In this document: positions 34,129 to 42,411 of the stretch, one piece after another
Position numbering within the stretch: position 1 is the stretch's first letter
Layout of the letters: every line of letters begins with the position of its first letter
Source: Alteromonas sp. a30
GTDB lineage: Bacteria > Pseudomonadota > Gammaproteobacteria > Enterobacterales > Alteromonadaceae
Assembly: GCF_026788005.1 (NCBI RefSeq)
Contig: NZ_JABEPE010000025.1
Span: forward strand, 1-44,756
DNA: 44,756 bases
Reading direction: 5' to 3'
Notes under the pieces: generated by a model
What the model was told of the DNA's origin: nothing
What the model saw: only the letters and a program-made list of their open reading frames with translations
Database searches by the model: none
Program-made: the position numbers and the translations under genes

Positions 34129-36513
34129 TTAGTTTTTTTCTCTCAATAAATCAGACGGTGTGTACGCAAATATTAATAAGCTTTTACTTGAAACGTATAA
34201 ATGTAGGATGAGTAAAATAAACAAAGTAGAGCCTAAAAGAACGAATAATCCCGTTAAGAAATTAGCATTAAAATAGTCTTGTAGTAACGATGAACCTGCT
34301 ATGAGTAGTAATAGGTTTATTAAAAAGGCAATACTTAAATCAACAGTATTTTCTTTGGTTAGCAATTTGAGTAAACTGCTTTTATCTGCTCCCATTGCTC
34401 TCATTACTCCCCATTCTAGGGAGCGCAATTTAAGAATTTTGTTGAAGTGCTGTGTGTAACCTAATGCCAAAGCCACTAAACAAGAAATCATCAGAATGGC
34501 GGTTAATTGCATAATTGCCCGATCATTTACTAATTCCTTTTCGATATATTCCTTAAGAGAACCTTTAAAGGTGATGTCGTATTCTAGATTAAACTCTTTG
34601 AGATTTTTATTTAACGTATTAAAAATTGCATCTGAGTCTTGCTTGTCGGCAAATAAAATTTGCCGGAGGTTTTCTGGTGTACTCGCCTTTCGGTAAAAAA
34701 CGTATTGAGGGGATGTAACATGTAAATCATATCGAATGTCATCCACTACGCTGTTTATTCTATAGCGACTGCCAGCTTCATCTACTAAATATTGACCAAT
34801 CGCTTCCTTTTCTGACCAGTTACAACCCTGCAACATACTTCTTGAAATAGCTATATGGTTAGAATCCCAATTATCCAGTGAAGAGGGAGACTCTAAGAGT
34901 AATTGGAAAGGGTTGCCAAAGAATTGATTAGACCAACTTTGAAAAGTATAAGAGCACTTCTCGTCATCGATGGTAAGAGGCTTGTGAGTCAATCGGCGAT
35001 CACCAGGCATGGTTTGCAGTAATGATAGAGAGCTCGTTATTTGTCTTAAATTGTTGATTGTTGATTCCCATTGAGTTCCCGTTTTTTGATCTGATGATTT
35101 GAATAGTGAGATAGCATGAACATTTTCGTTTATCGAACCTAACGCTAAGGAAGAAATCTTATACCAATTTTGGTAGATAAACGAAATGACGAATAAGCTA
35201 AACACCATAAGTGTTATCAGTGACCGGGTTAATATTCTAACTGCAACAATAGTGCCGCGAGAATGGGATGCAGTTCTACCTGAAATGCCTTTTGTTAATA
35301 TGTCCGCATTACATATGCTAGGGATGGTTAATAAAGTACCAATGGAAATAACTGCATAGTGAAGAGCAAGTTGGTGTGTGTATTGTTTATCTAAATTTGG
35401 AAGCTCTAGTAGTAGCGTTTTAAAGATAGCGCTTCCTAGAGGTAAAGACAAAAAACCCAATATCGTTCCGAGTATGAGAGGAAGTAAAATAAAAAGGTTT
35501 TCGTTAATGAATAAGCTTACCTTACTGCTGCCGATTGAAAATCTTAACGCTCGTTCAGGTGCTCGTCGTAAGCGGTGGCGAGACACTATGCTGATAAAAA
35601 TCGCTGCCGAAACAAATGTAAGCAATAAGGCAGATATGGAAAATAAAAAAACTCTTGTTTCTGTTCGATTTTTCGTTGCTCTATCGAAATAAGCGCCTTC
35701 AATTAATCCGAGCTTCAAGTTATTGCTACCTGCCAAGTGAAACATTTTAGATAACTGGCTAGTTCTTGAGTTTTGGTATTGTTCCAATAGCTGTTGCAAG
35801 TATTGTTCTCGCTCAGATGCTGTTACCGCATTTGAAAGTTCAACAATAGTTTTAAATATTGGGAGGTGCTGCGTTATTTGTTCAGGAGTAACAGAGTGAC
35901 TAAATAGCCCACTAATTGTGGAGAAGGTTTGTTGAAAACTGGATATGTTGGGAAACTCACTAATGTCTAAAACAATTTTCGCCGTGTCCCCATCTGGGAA
36001 TTGAAGCGCATTTTTCGAGAGAATTCCTGATACTGGGTATAGATTACTACCTATTTGAATGTTTCCATTTTCGACTAAATGTTGTAGATCATAGCTAATG
36101 GCAACGCCAATGAGATAGCAGCGATCAAGCTCGCATCGAGATAGATGCCGACCCGCTGAGAATTTAGGCTTAAGTAAATGAATGTACTGGTCATTAATAA
36201 AAGCTACAGGTAACTCTTTTGCCACTTGGCTAGGACCAACAGATAGATTGTCAACATACCAACGAGTGTGTTGAGTAACGATATGTGATTCTGAAAGTAG
36301 ATTGCTAAGAACTGCATCTGTTCTGTTGAGAACACCTGTGCTTGATTCGGTTCCAAATGCGGCAATTTTTTCTGAGAACGGTCTAAAAAGTGATTCTGAT
36401 AACGCAGTAATTGAAAGGAGTGTTATTAGTTGAAAAATGATAGAGAAAGACAGAGCAATTAAAGTGAACTCTGTCTTGTTGTTGGACCAGTAACGCCATA
36501 AGCCAAACCACAT
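34129..36513 (-). CDS. FtsX/MacB-type ABC permease, double-module
   Basis: A 794-aa membrane protein with two repeated FtsX-like modules. Each has a leading helix, a large periplasmic domain (about 45-270 and 450-650) and a C-terminal three-helix bundle (about 290-400 and 680-785, with the conserved LRSLEWGVMRAMGADKSSLLKLLTKE). The periplasmic part has a few Cys (CELDRC). This double-module form belongs to the MacB-like mechanotransmission exporters. It comes 12 bp after the CxxC protein gene and is followed without gap by the adaptor. The cargo is unknown; a small Cys-rich peptide upstream is the best candidate. Confidence 0.82.
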   Translation of the reverse strand: MWFGLWRYWSNNKTEFTLIALSFSIIFQLITLLSITALSESLFRPFSEKIAAFGTESSTGVLNRTDAVLSNLLSESHIVTQHTRWYVDNLSVGPSQVAKELPVAFINDQYIHLLKPKFSAGRHLSRCELDRCYLIGVAISYDLQHLVENGNIQIGSNLYPVSGILSKNALQFPDGDTAKIVLDISEFPNISSFQQTFSTISGLFSHSVTPEQITQHLPIFKTIVELSNAVTASEREQYLQQLLEQYQNSRTSQLSKMFHLAGSNNLKLGLIEGAYFDRATKNRTETRVFLFSISALLLTFVSAAIFISIVSRHRLRRAPERALRFSIGSSKVSLFINENLFILLPLILGTILGFLSLPLGSAIFKTLLLELPNLDKQYTHQLALHYAVISIGTLLTIPSICNADILTKGISGRTASHSRGTIVAVRILTRSLITLMVFSLFVISFIYQNWYKISSLALGSINENVHAISLFKSSDQKTGTQWESTINNLRQITSSLSLLQTMPGDRRLTHKPLTIDDEKCSYTFQSWSNQFFGNPFQLLLESPSSLDNWDSNHIAISRSMLQGCNWSEKEAIGQYLVDEAGSRYRINSVVDDIRYDLHVTSPQYVFYRKASTPENLRQILFADKQDSDAIFNTLNKNLKEFNLEYDITFKGSLKEYIEKELVNDRAIMQLTAILMISCLVALALGYTQHFNKILKLRSLEWGVMRAMGADKSSLLKLLTKENTVDLSIAFLINLLLLIAGSSLLQDYFNANFLTGLFVLLGSTLFILLILHLYVSSKSLLIFAYTPSDLLREKN

Positions 36514-36525
36514 AATGTAGAATAT

Positions 36526-36948
36526 TTACTTTGACACTGAGACCGTAACTATATGATATTCAGATGCTTTGTTTTCAGGAAGGCTGTTTAAGTAGTCTTG
36601 GGTAATATTACATGGTTCACAGTTAACGACGGATTTATCGAACTTCACGAAAACTAATGTTTTACTTTCTTGATTCCACTTCTTCCCACTCTTGACTAGC
36701 TTCTCTAAAAAGCTAAAACCTTTATTTGGTTTTTCTTTAGAAAGCGCCACATTATCAATGTTAAAACCAGCACCAGAATGGGAATATGTAGCTTCCTTAG
36801 AGGCATCCCAAATGTAAATAGCCGGTAATGTTTTGCTTATTCCTGAGTTGAAATAATCGTGAATGTTAAGTGGGATGTCGCTATTTTGAGCGAAGGCTGA
36901 AAATGAAAGGACATAAAACAAAAATGGGAATGAAAAATATTTCTTCAC
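36526..36948 (-). CDS. Secreted CxxC protein of the exporter operon
   Basis: A 140-aa protein with a Sec signal (SFPFLFYVLSFSAFAQ). It starts at a GTG (36948) with AAGGA seven bases upstream. The mature part has a TLVFVKFDKSVVNCEPCNITQ stretch: a beta strand then CEPC, a CxxC pair near residue 111. This could be a thioredoxin-like strand, though the pair sits later than usual. No family recognised. Its place between a four-Cys peptide frame and the exporter suggests a role in folding or binding that peptide, but this is inference. Confidence 0.72.
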   Translation of the reverse strand: MKKYFSFPFLFYVLSFSAFAQNSDIPLNIHDYFNSGISKTLPAIYIWDASKEATYSHSGAGFNIDNVALSKEKPNKGFSFLEKLVKSGKKWNQESKTLVFVKFDKSVVNCEPCNITQDYLNSLPENKASEYHIVTVSVSK

Positions 36949-36977
36949 AGATTTTCCTTATCTATAAGCATTTAGAT

Positions 36978-37000
36978 GAGCCGACATGAATCGCCGGCTC
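36978..37000 (-). promoter_or_regulatory. Hairpin between peptide frame and exporter genes
   Basis: A 6-bp GAGCCG / CGGCTC stem with an 11-base loop, 11 bp past the peptide stop, without a U-run. It may protect or partly end the short upstream mRNA so that the peptide is made in excess of the exporter. Confidence 0.5.
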
Positions 37001-37010
37001 AAGTCTCCTA

Positions 37011-37118
37011 TTAATTACATTTAACAGAAGCTTTAGCTGTGCAACCGCTAGAGTTACACTCTACTTTAAGTGCTACTTCACAGCCACTAAGGCTACTGAA
37101 TGAAGGCAAGATTAACAT
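37011..37118 (-). CDS. Candidate four-cysteine peptide (possible exported peptide precursor)
   Basis: A 35-codon frame from ATG at 37118: MLILPSFSSLSGC followed by EVALKVECNSSGC and a tail ending SVKCN, with Cys at 13, 21, 26 and 34. The frame is open back to a stop at 37158, and the extra residues (TTRNLVSIFTFA) make a good signal-peptide start, but no standard start codon lies there and no binding site precedes the ATG. LSGC could be a lipobox or a processing site. A hairpin (36978-37000) follows its stop. Position at the head of the exporter operon suggests a secreted disulfide peptide. A broken gene or chance frame is possible. Confidence 0.4.
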   Translation of the reverse strand: MLILPSFSSLSGCEVALKVECNSSGCTAKASVKCN

Positions 37119-37356
37119 GGCAAAGGTAAAGATTGAAACTAAGTTTCTTGTGGTTTAGTTGCTATTAGTATCCTTTTTTATAAAAAATAATCCATCTCAC
37201 TTACTTCAAAGAGTAAAAAATATAACTCTCAGCCTTCTACCCAAATGAAAGCTAGCAGAAAGGGCGTTTAGGAGAGTTGTATGCTGGGTGTACAATGTAC
37301 CTGGTCGTGTCAACAAAGTAATGGATTTAAATGTTACCTATGTTATTTTCTGGGCG
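37119..37356. other. Upstream region of the exporter operon
   Basis: This is AT-rich sequence with no supported gene beyond the open frame described above. An AAAAAAGGATAC stretch (minus strand, about 37165) looks like a ribosome binding site but no ATG/GTG/TTG follows at the right distance. The promoter could not be fixed. Confidence 0.4.
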
Positions 37357-38073
37357 TTAGCCTGAAATAAGCCGTTTTTCACACTCCCGCCAATCCGGCA
37401 TGAATTGCGTCATCAGATCGTAAAAACGTTGGTTGTGGTGTTTTTCATGTAAATGCACTAACTCATGCACCAATACGTAATCTAAGCAAATAGGCGGTTT
37501 TTCCGCTAACGACAAACTTAACCAAACACGCTTTGCTGTGATATTGCATGTGCCCCAACGCGTTTTCATTTTCCGAATACCCCAGTCGTTGACCTGTTTG
37601 CCAACCACAGGTTGCCAGCGTAATAACGATGTAGGAATGCGCTTTTTCATTTCTTGACGGTATAGGTTATCCAGCAGTTTAATTTTGTCTTCTTTTTCGC
37701 TGTTATCGGCGAGTTGCAATTCTATTTGCTGGTGATTGTTAACCAAGGCGCGCTTTTGTTTCCCTTCGGTAATGCATAATTCGTGTTGTTCTCCCCAAAG
37801 GTGCACGATGTCGCCGTTCTCATAACGCAATTTCGGCTTTGGATTCAGCTCCGCTAGTTTTTGTTGAAGCCACGCTAGGTTAGTTTGTACGAAGTTAAAC
37901 ACATCACGTTCTGAAAATTGATAGGGAGCGGAAACGCGAATTGTGCCGTCCTGAGCATCTATGCGCATCCGCATACTACGAATATCTTTAAATTGGATGT
38001 TCAGATCAATATCGAACCATTGTCGTTCTATCGTCTGGATGATTCGACCTGATGAACGAGAGCGTTTTCGCAC
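37357..38073 (-). CDS. YgjP-like (DUF45) metallopeptidase-family protein
   Basis: A 238-aa protein of the YgjP/WLM metallopeptidase group. Near residues 199-214 lies VHELVHLHEKHHNQRFYDLM: HExxH with a third His downstream for zinc, followed by a MPDWRECEKRL tail typical of the family. The MKTRWGTCN block before it is also conserved. I start at the GTG at 38073 with AAAGG upstream; the TTG at 38082 would have no spacing from that site. Its true substrate is unknown; E. coli YgjP has been described as a UTP-hydrolysing enzyme. Confidence 0.82.
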   Translation of the reverse strand: MRKRSRSSGRIIQTIERQWFDIDLNIQFKDIRSMRMRIDAQDGTIRVSAPYQFSERDVFNFVQTNLAWLQQKLAELNPKPKLRYENGDIVHLWGEQHELCITEGKQKRALVNNHQQIELQLADNSEKEDKIKLLDNLYRQEMKKRIPTSLLRWQPVVGKQVNDWGIRKMKTRWGTCNITAKRVWLSLSLAEKPPICLDYVLVHELVHLHEKHHNQRFYDLMTQFMPDWRECEKRLISG

Positions 38074-38385
38074 GAAATTCAACCTTTTGGGTGATGGATA
38101 GGGTAGCTCCCGAACGATAACCAGAATGCGCTGGGTTGTCTACGTGTCATCGGTGCGAAATAACTGCGTTTACACTCCACTTCCTGCATAGAAAATGTCT
38201 TTCTTATATAAATTAACTTATTAGTATGAGGTGGCAAGTTTTCAAGGCAATAAAGTGAAAGGTAGAAGCGTTCTGGCTTTTTAAAGCCTTCTAATCCAAT
38301 GCCAGCGTACTCTTGTACTCACCCTCAAAGCGAGAACCCTTGTAAAGTTAAGTAAGCGCCGCTATCTCGTCGTTTCTCAGCAAGA
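38074..38385. other. Intergenic region, YgjP-like gene to TetR gene
   Basis: This is 312 bp with no supported gene. A small stem GGCTTT-TT-AAAGCC at about 38275-38288 may end the TetR transcript. Nothing else stands out. Confidence 0.35.
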
Positions 38386-38979
38386 TTATTGAATAAAACT
38401 GCGTTTTAAAACAATTGTCATTTGCTCAATATATTGCTCGGTATTCCAATCACAATCTCGAATTAATTGTTCCCAATTCTGAATAGACACTAAAGCCCAA
38501 AATAATTCGGTTGCCAATTCGGGTTGTAAGTGTGTCACAAGTAAGTTTTCAGCGTGTAAGGATTGGATCACTAATTCACTCATACCGTGCAAGTGAGACA
38601 TACAGCTTTCCCATGCAGAAGCCGCCGCTTCGTCGGTGTCTCGAGTGTTTAGTAAGGCTTTAGCCAAGCCATAAATTTCAGGGATGTAGTTGCCCCAGAA
38701 TTGCATGAAAGCTTCAAGCTGCTCGGTGGCGTTTTGCGCTTGTTGAATTTGTTCGATGCGTGCGTTTACGTCTTTAATTTCATCCACATATTGCACCGTG
38801 GCGAGCATTAACTCGGTACGAGAGGCAAAATGTAAGTACACCGCTTGACGGGAAATGCCCACATCTTTAGCAATGTCGCTCATTTTTACGTTCACGCCTA
38901 ACCGTTCCTCCATCAATTTCCATGTGGAAGCGAGGATGCGAGTTCGCGTATCTATTTTCTCAATATTTTCACTTGACAT
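38386..38979 (-). CDS. TetR-family regulator
   Basis: A 197-aa one-domain regulator. The helix-turn-helix MSDIAKDVGISRQAVYLHFASRTELM lies near residues 33-58, followed by a helical ligand domain. I start at the ATG at 38979; the GTG at 39006 lies inside the likely operator. It is transcribed away from the MMPL transporter gene, so it probably represses that operon and itself through the palindromes at 39000-39021. The inducer is unknown, probably a hydrophobic compound. Confidence 0.88.
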   Translation of the reverse strand: MSSENIEKIDTRTRILASTWKLMEERLGVNVKMSDIAKDVGISRQAVYLHFASRTELMLATVQYVDEIKDVNARIEQIQQAQNATEQLEAFMQFWGNYIPEIYGLAKALLNTRDTDEAAASAWESCMSHLHGMSELVIQSLHAENLLVTHLQPELATELFWALVSIQNWEQLIRDCDWNTEQYIEQMTIVLKRSFIQ

Positions 38980-38999
38980 GATGTAAAGCTTACCATAAC

Positions 39000-39021
39000 T
39001 TGACACGGCGTCAACCCGTGT
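39000..39021. promoter_or_regulatory. Probable TetR operator
   Basis: Two overlapping perfect palindromes: TTGAC-ACGGC-GTCAA (39000-39014) and ACACGG-N7-CCGTGT (39003-39021). They lie 20 bp upstream of the TetR start, in the gap between the divergent genes. Confidence 0.7.
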
Positions 39022-39189
39022 GGTTTTTAGTTTGAACTACCCAAACTGATGACTAACTGACCAAAACAAGTAGCGCGAAAGCTAAGCAGAAAGTGCCCTA
39101 AGAGAATTGTCAACCTACCTCTTAGGACAGGTGATCTCTGCATTTAGCGCCTTAGAATCTAAAGTCTACTTATCATTGGAGTAACTAAA

Positions 39190-41556
39190 GTGGCTGAACA
39201 AGATACTCTTGTAACAAAATTTAGCAACCTGATACTAAACAACAAATGGCTGGTCATTTTGCTATCTGTTGTGCTCGTTGTCCTTGCGGCAATGGGAGCA
39301 AAATATACTGTTTTTAACCCAGATAACCGTGTTTTCTTCAAAGAAGACAATCCCCAATTGCTCAACCTTGAACACATGGAAGAGACCTACAGCGGCCGCG
39401 ATGAGAACGTCTTTATTGTGCTTGGTCCAAAAGATGGCAATGTGTTTACCCGCGATACCCTCGCCGTGGTTGAGAAATACACCAATGAATCATGGCAAAT
39501 CCCAAATTCTACGCGCGTTAACTCCATCACTAATTTTCAGCATTCTTACGCCGAAGAAGATGATGTCATTATTGAAGATTTGGTAAAAGATGCAGAATCA
39601 TTAAGCGATGCGGAATTAGCTCAAATACGCGAAACAGCGATGGCTGAACCGCTTTTGTATCGACGCTTAATTTCAGATAAAGGCCATGCTACTGGCATTA
39701 ATGTCACTATAAAACTGCCGGAAGGCGTGGACAAAACGGCAGCAGAAATTGAAACCGTTGCGTACGCGAGAGACATGATTGCACGCATCAAAGCAGAAAA
39801 CCCTGAAATGGAAGTGCATTTAACCGGTTTGGTCATGTTAAACACGGCCTTTAGTGAGTCTTCTCAAACCGATTCGTCTACCTTAATGCCACTGGTTTTC
39901 CTCATGTTTATCTTAAGCGTTGGCTTATTAATGAAAGGTTGGACAGCCGCATTTGCAGTATTTTGGGTGTTCTCGTTTTCCATTGCAGCAGCAATGGGAT
40001 TAGCAGCATGGTTCGGGATTGAATTAACGGCCGTTTCTGCTTCAGCACCGACGATTATCACCACTTTGGCAATTGCTAACGCCGTACACATTCTGGTGAG
40101 TTTTGTGGAATTGATGCGGCAAGGGCGAGATAAACGCAGTGCCATGGCAGAAAGTATGCGTATTAACTTCCAGCCTGTGTTCTTAGTGAGCTTAACTACA
40201 ACACTTGGCTTCCTAACCATGAACTTCAGTGAAGCGCCGCCGTTCCATGATTTAGGCAATATCATTTCCATGGGCGTTGTGGTGTCGTTTATCTTGTCAC
40301 TGACGTTCTTGCCTGCATTAATGATGGCATTGCCTATGAAAACGCCGAAGCCGGAATCTTCCTCAAAAGGCTACATGAACAAAATGGCGGATTTCGTTAT
40401 CGCGAATCAAAATAAGCTGCTTTGGGGAGGCGCTGCGCTTTTCATTGCAATCGTGTCTTTCCTACCACGCAATGAGTTAAACGACGAATGGGTGCAATAT
40501 TTCGATGAGTCTTTGGCATTCAGACAAGCCAGTGACTACATGTCGGATAACCTAACGGGCTTCTATCGTATTGATTACTCCATTCAAGCCGACGGCCCAG
40601 ATGGTATCAGTGACCCAGAATACTTGAAAAACTTAGCGGCGTTTATCGATTGGTACCGCGAACAACCAGAAGTGGTGCAAGTGAATGGCTTAACGGACAT
40701 CGTGTCACGTTTAAATAAAAACATGCATGGTGATGATCCGTCTTATCATCGCGTACCAGACAGCAGAGAAGAAGCCGCACAATACATTTTATTGTATGAA
40801 ATGTCGGTGCCGTATGGTTTGGATTTGAACAACATGGTGGATATTGAAAAATCATCTTCGCGTGTCACCGCCATTATTCATGACGTTACTATTCAAGAAA
40901 CGTTGGCATTAGAAGCCCGCGCACAAGCATGGTTAGCGGAAAACGCCCCTGAAATTGCCGGCCCCGGAACAGGTAATAGCATCATGTTCTCGCACATTGG
41001 CATGAGCAACATTGTCGGCAGCTTAGGTGGAACGGCTTTCGCACTGGTGCTGATTTCCATACTACTGATCTTCGCCTTCCGTTCTGCGAAAATTGGCGCG
41101 CTGAGCTTAATTCCTAACTTGATGCCGAGCTTAATGGGCTTCGGTTTATGGGGATTACTCGTAGGTGAAGTGGGCATGGGCCTAGCCACGGTAGCAGGCG
41201 TGACCATGGGGATTGTGGTGGATGACACGGTTCACTTCTTATCGAAATACTTACGTGCGCGCCGAGAGCAGAATTTACCGCCTGAAGAAGCTGTTCGTTA
41301 TGCTTTCTCAACGGTAGGTAAAGCCTTGTGGTTCACATCATTTGCGTTAGTTGCAGGCTTCGCGGTACTGAGTTTGTCAACGTTCAGAATGAACGGCGAT
41401 ATGGCAACACTCACCGCCGTTACTATTGCTATTGCACTTGCGGCTGACTTCCTGTTCTTACCGCCATTGTTGATGAAGCTCGATCGTGGTCAATACCCAC
41501 AAAAGTCTAAAGGTACGGCTTCTGCCGCTGAAGACTTAAAACAACGTCAGGCGTAA
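39190..41556 (+). CDS. MMPL/RND-family transporter
   Basis: A 788-aa proton-driven RND-superfamily protein of the MMPL/HpnN-like branch. Helix 1 (residues about 17-35) is followed by a periplasmic loop (about 40-225), a six-helix block (about 230-395), a second periplasmic loop (about 425-625) and a second block with GIVVDDTVHFLSKYLRARRE. GTG start with GGAG eight bases upstream. It lies 24 bp before a LolA-like partner, so the pair may move lipids or lipoproteins toward the outer membrane. TetR at 38386 probably controls it. Confidence 0.88.
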   Translation: MAEQDTLVTKFSNLILNNKWLVILLSVVLVVLAAMGAKYTVFNPDNRVFFKEDNPQLLNLEHMEETYSGRDENVFIVLGPKDGNVFTRDTLAVVEKYTNESWQIPNSTRVNSITNFQHSYAEEDDVIIEDLVKDAESLSDAELAQIRETAMAEPLLYRRLISDKGHATGINVTIKLPEGVDKTAAEIETVAYARDMIARIKAENPEMEVHLTGLVMLNTAFSESSQTDSSTLMPLVFLMFILSVGLLMKGWTAAFAVFWVFSFSIAAAMGLAAWFGIELTAVSASAPTIITTLAIANAVHILVSFVELMRQGRDKRSAMAESMRINFQPVFLVSLTTTLGFLTMNFSEAPPFHDLGNIISMGVVVSFILSLTFLPALMMALPMKTPKPESSSKGYMNKMADFVIANQNKLLWGGAALFIAIVSFLPRNELNDEWVQYFDESLAFRQASDYMSDNLTGFYRIDYSIQADGPDGISDPEYLKNLAAFIDWYREQPEVVQVNGLTDIVSRLNKNMHGDDPSYHRVPDSREEAAQYILLYEMSVPYGLDLNNMVDIEKSSSRVTAIIHDVTIQETLALEARAQAWLAENAPEIAGPGTGNSIMFSHIGMSNIVGSLGGTAFALVLISILLIFAFRSAKIGALSLIPNLMPSLMGFGLWGLLVGEVGMGLATVAGVTMGIVVDDTVHFLSKYLRARREQNLPPEEAVRYAFSTVGKALWFTSFALVAGFAVLSLSTFRMNGDMATLTAVTIAIALAADFLFLPPLLMKLDRGQYPQKSKGTASAAEDLKQRQA

Positions 41557-41580
41557 CAAGAAAACCGAAGGAGAAATAAC

Positions 41581-42366
41581 ATGCTAAAAGCATTCACATT
41601 GGTCGGAATAAGTTTCATGATGTCGGCTTCTGCGTTCGCCATGAGCGCAGAGGAGCGCGGAATGGAAATTGCCGTTGAAATGGATAAACGCGATACCGGT
41701 TGGACCGATCGCACCGTTGATATGGAAATGATTCTACGAAACGCTGCGGGCAAAGAAAACGTGCGTAAAATGCGTAATTTCCAACTAGAAGTTACGGGTG
41801 ATGGTGATAAGTCGTTGACGATTTTTGACGAACCTCACGACGTAAAAAAGACCGCGTTTTTAAGCTTTACACACTCTAAAGTGCCTGATGACCAATGGCT
41901 ATATTTGCCTGCACTAAAACGTGTAAAACGTGTGTCGTCCGCGAATAAGTCTGGCCCATTTATGGGAAGCGAATTTGCTTACGAAGACATCAGCTCACAA
42001 GAAGTCGACAAATACACCTACAAGTATTTACGTGATGAACCTTGTGGCGAAAACAGCGAATGTTTCGTTGTCGAATACTACCCAGAATACGAAAATTCAG
42101 GCTATACACGTCAAGTACAGTGGATTGATAAAGAGATTTATCAGGCGCGTAAAATTGAATATTACGACCGCAAAGACGACTTGTTAAAAGTGCTAACCCT
42201 AACGGGGTATCAACAGTATTTAGACCAATACTGGCGCGCCGATCGTATGGACATGGAAAACAAGCAAACAGGCAAAAGCACCACCATGTTATGGAATAAC
42301 AATGAATTCAAAACCGGCTTATCGGAAAACGACTTCAATAAAAATGCATTAAAGCGTATGCGCTAA
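41581..42366 (+). CDS. Outer-membrane lipoprotein-sorting (LolA-like) protein
   Basis: A 261-aa periplasmic protein with a signal peptide (SFMMSASAFA) and a LolA/LolB-type half barrel. The block DKSLTIFDEPHDVKKTAFLSF, then QWLYLPALKRVKRVSSANKSGPFMGSEFAYEDI, is the hallmark of the family annotated as outer membrane lipoprotein-sorting protein. These are very often encoded next to MMPL/RND transporters, as here, and probably carry the hydrophobic cargo across the periplasm. AAGGAG precedes the ATG. Confidence 0.9.
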   Translation: MLKAFTLVGISFMMSASAFAMSAEERGMEIAVEMDKRDTGWTDRTVDMEMILRNAAGKENVRKMRNFQLEVTGDGDKSLTIFDEPHDVKKTAFLSFTHSKVPDDQWLYLPALKRVKRVSSANKSGPFMGSEFAYEDISSQEVDKYTYKYLRDEPCGENSECFVVEYYPEYENSGYTRQVQWIDKEIYQARKIEYYDRKDDLLKVLTLTGYQQYLDQYWRADRMDMENKQTGKSTTMLWNNNEFKTGLSENDFNKNALKRMR

Positions 42367-42381
42367 ATAGCTGATACGATT

Positions 42382-42411
42382 TTAAGGAACTTTCCAAAAA
42401 AAGTTCCTTAA
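42382..42411. terminator. Hairpin at the convergent gene ends
   Basis: A perfect 11-bp stem, TTAAGGAACTT / AAGTTCCTTAA, with an eight-base loop. It lies 15 bp past the LolA-like stop and its right arm overlaps the stop codon of the minus-strand gene. There is no long T-run on either side. Confidence 0.6.
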
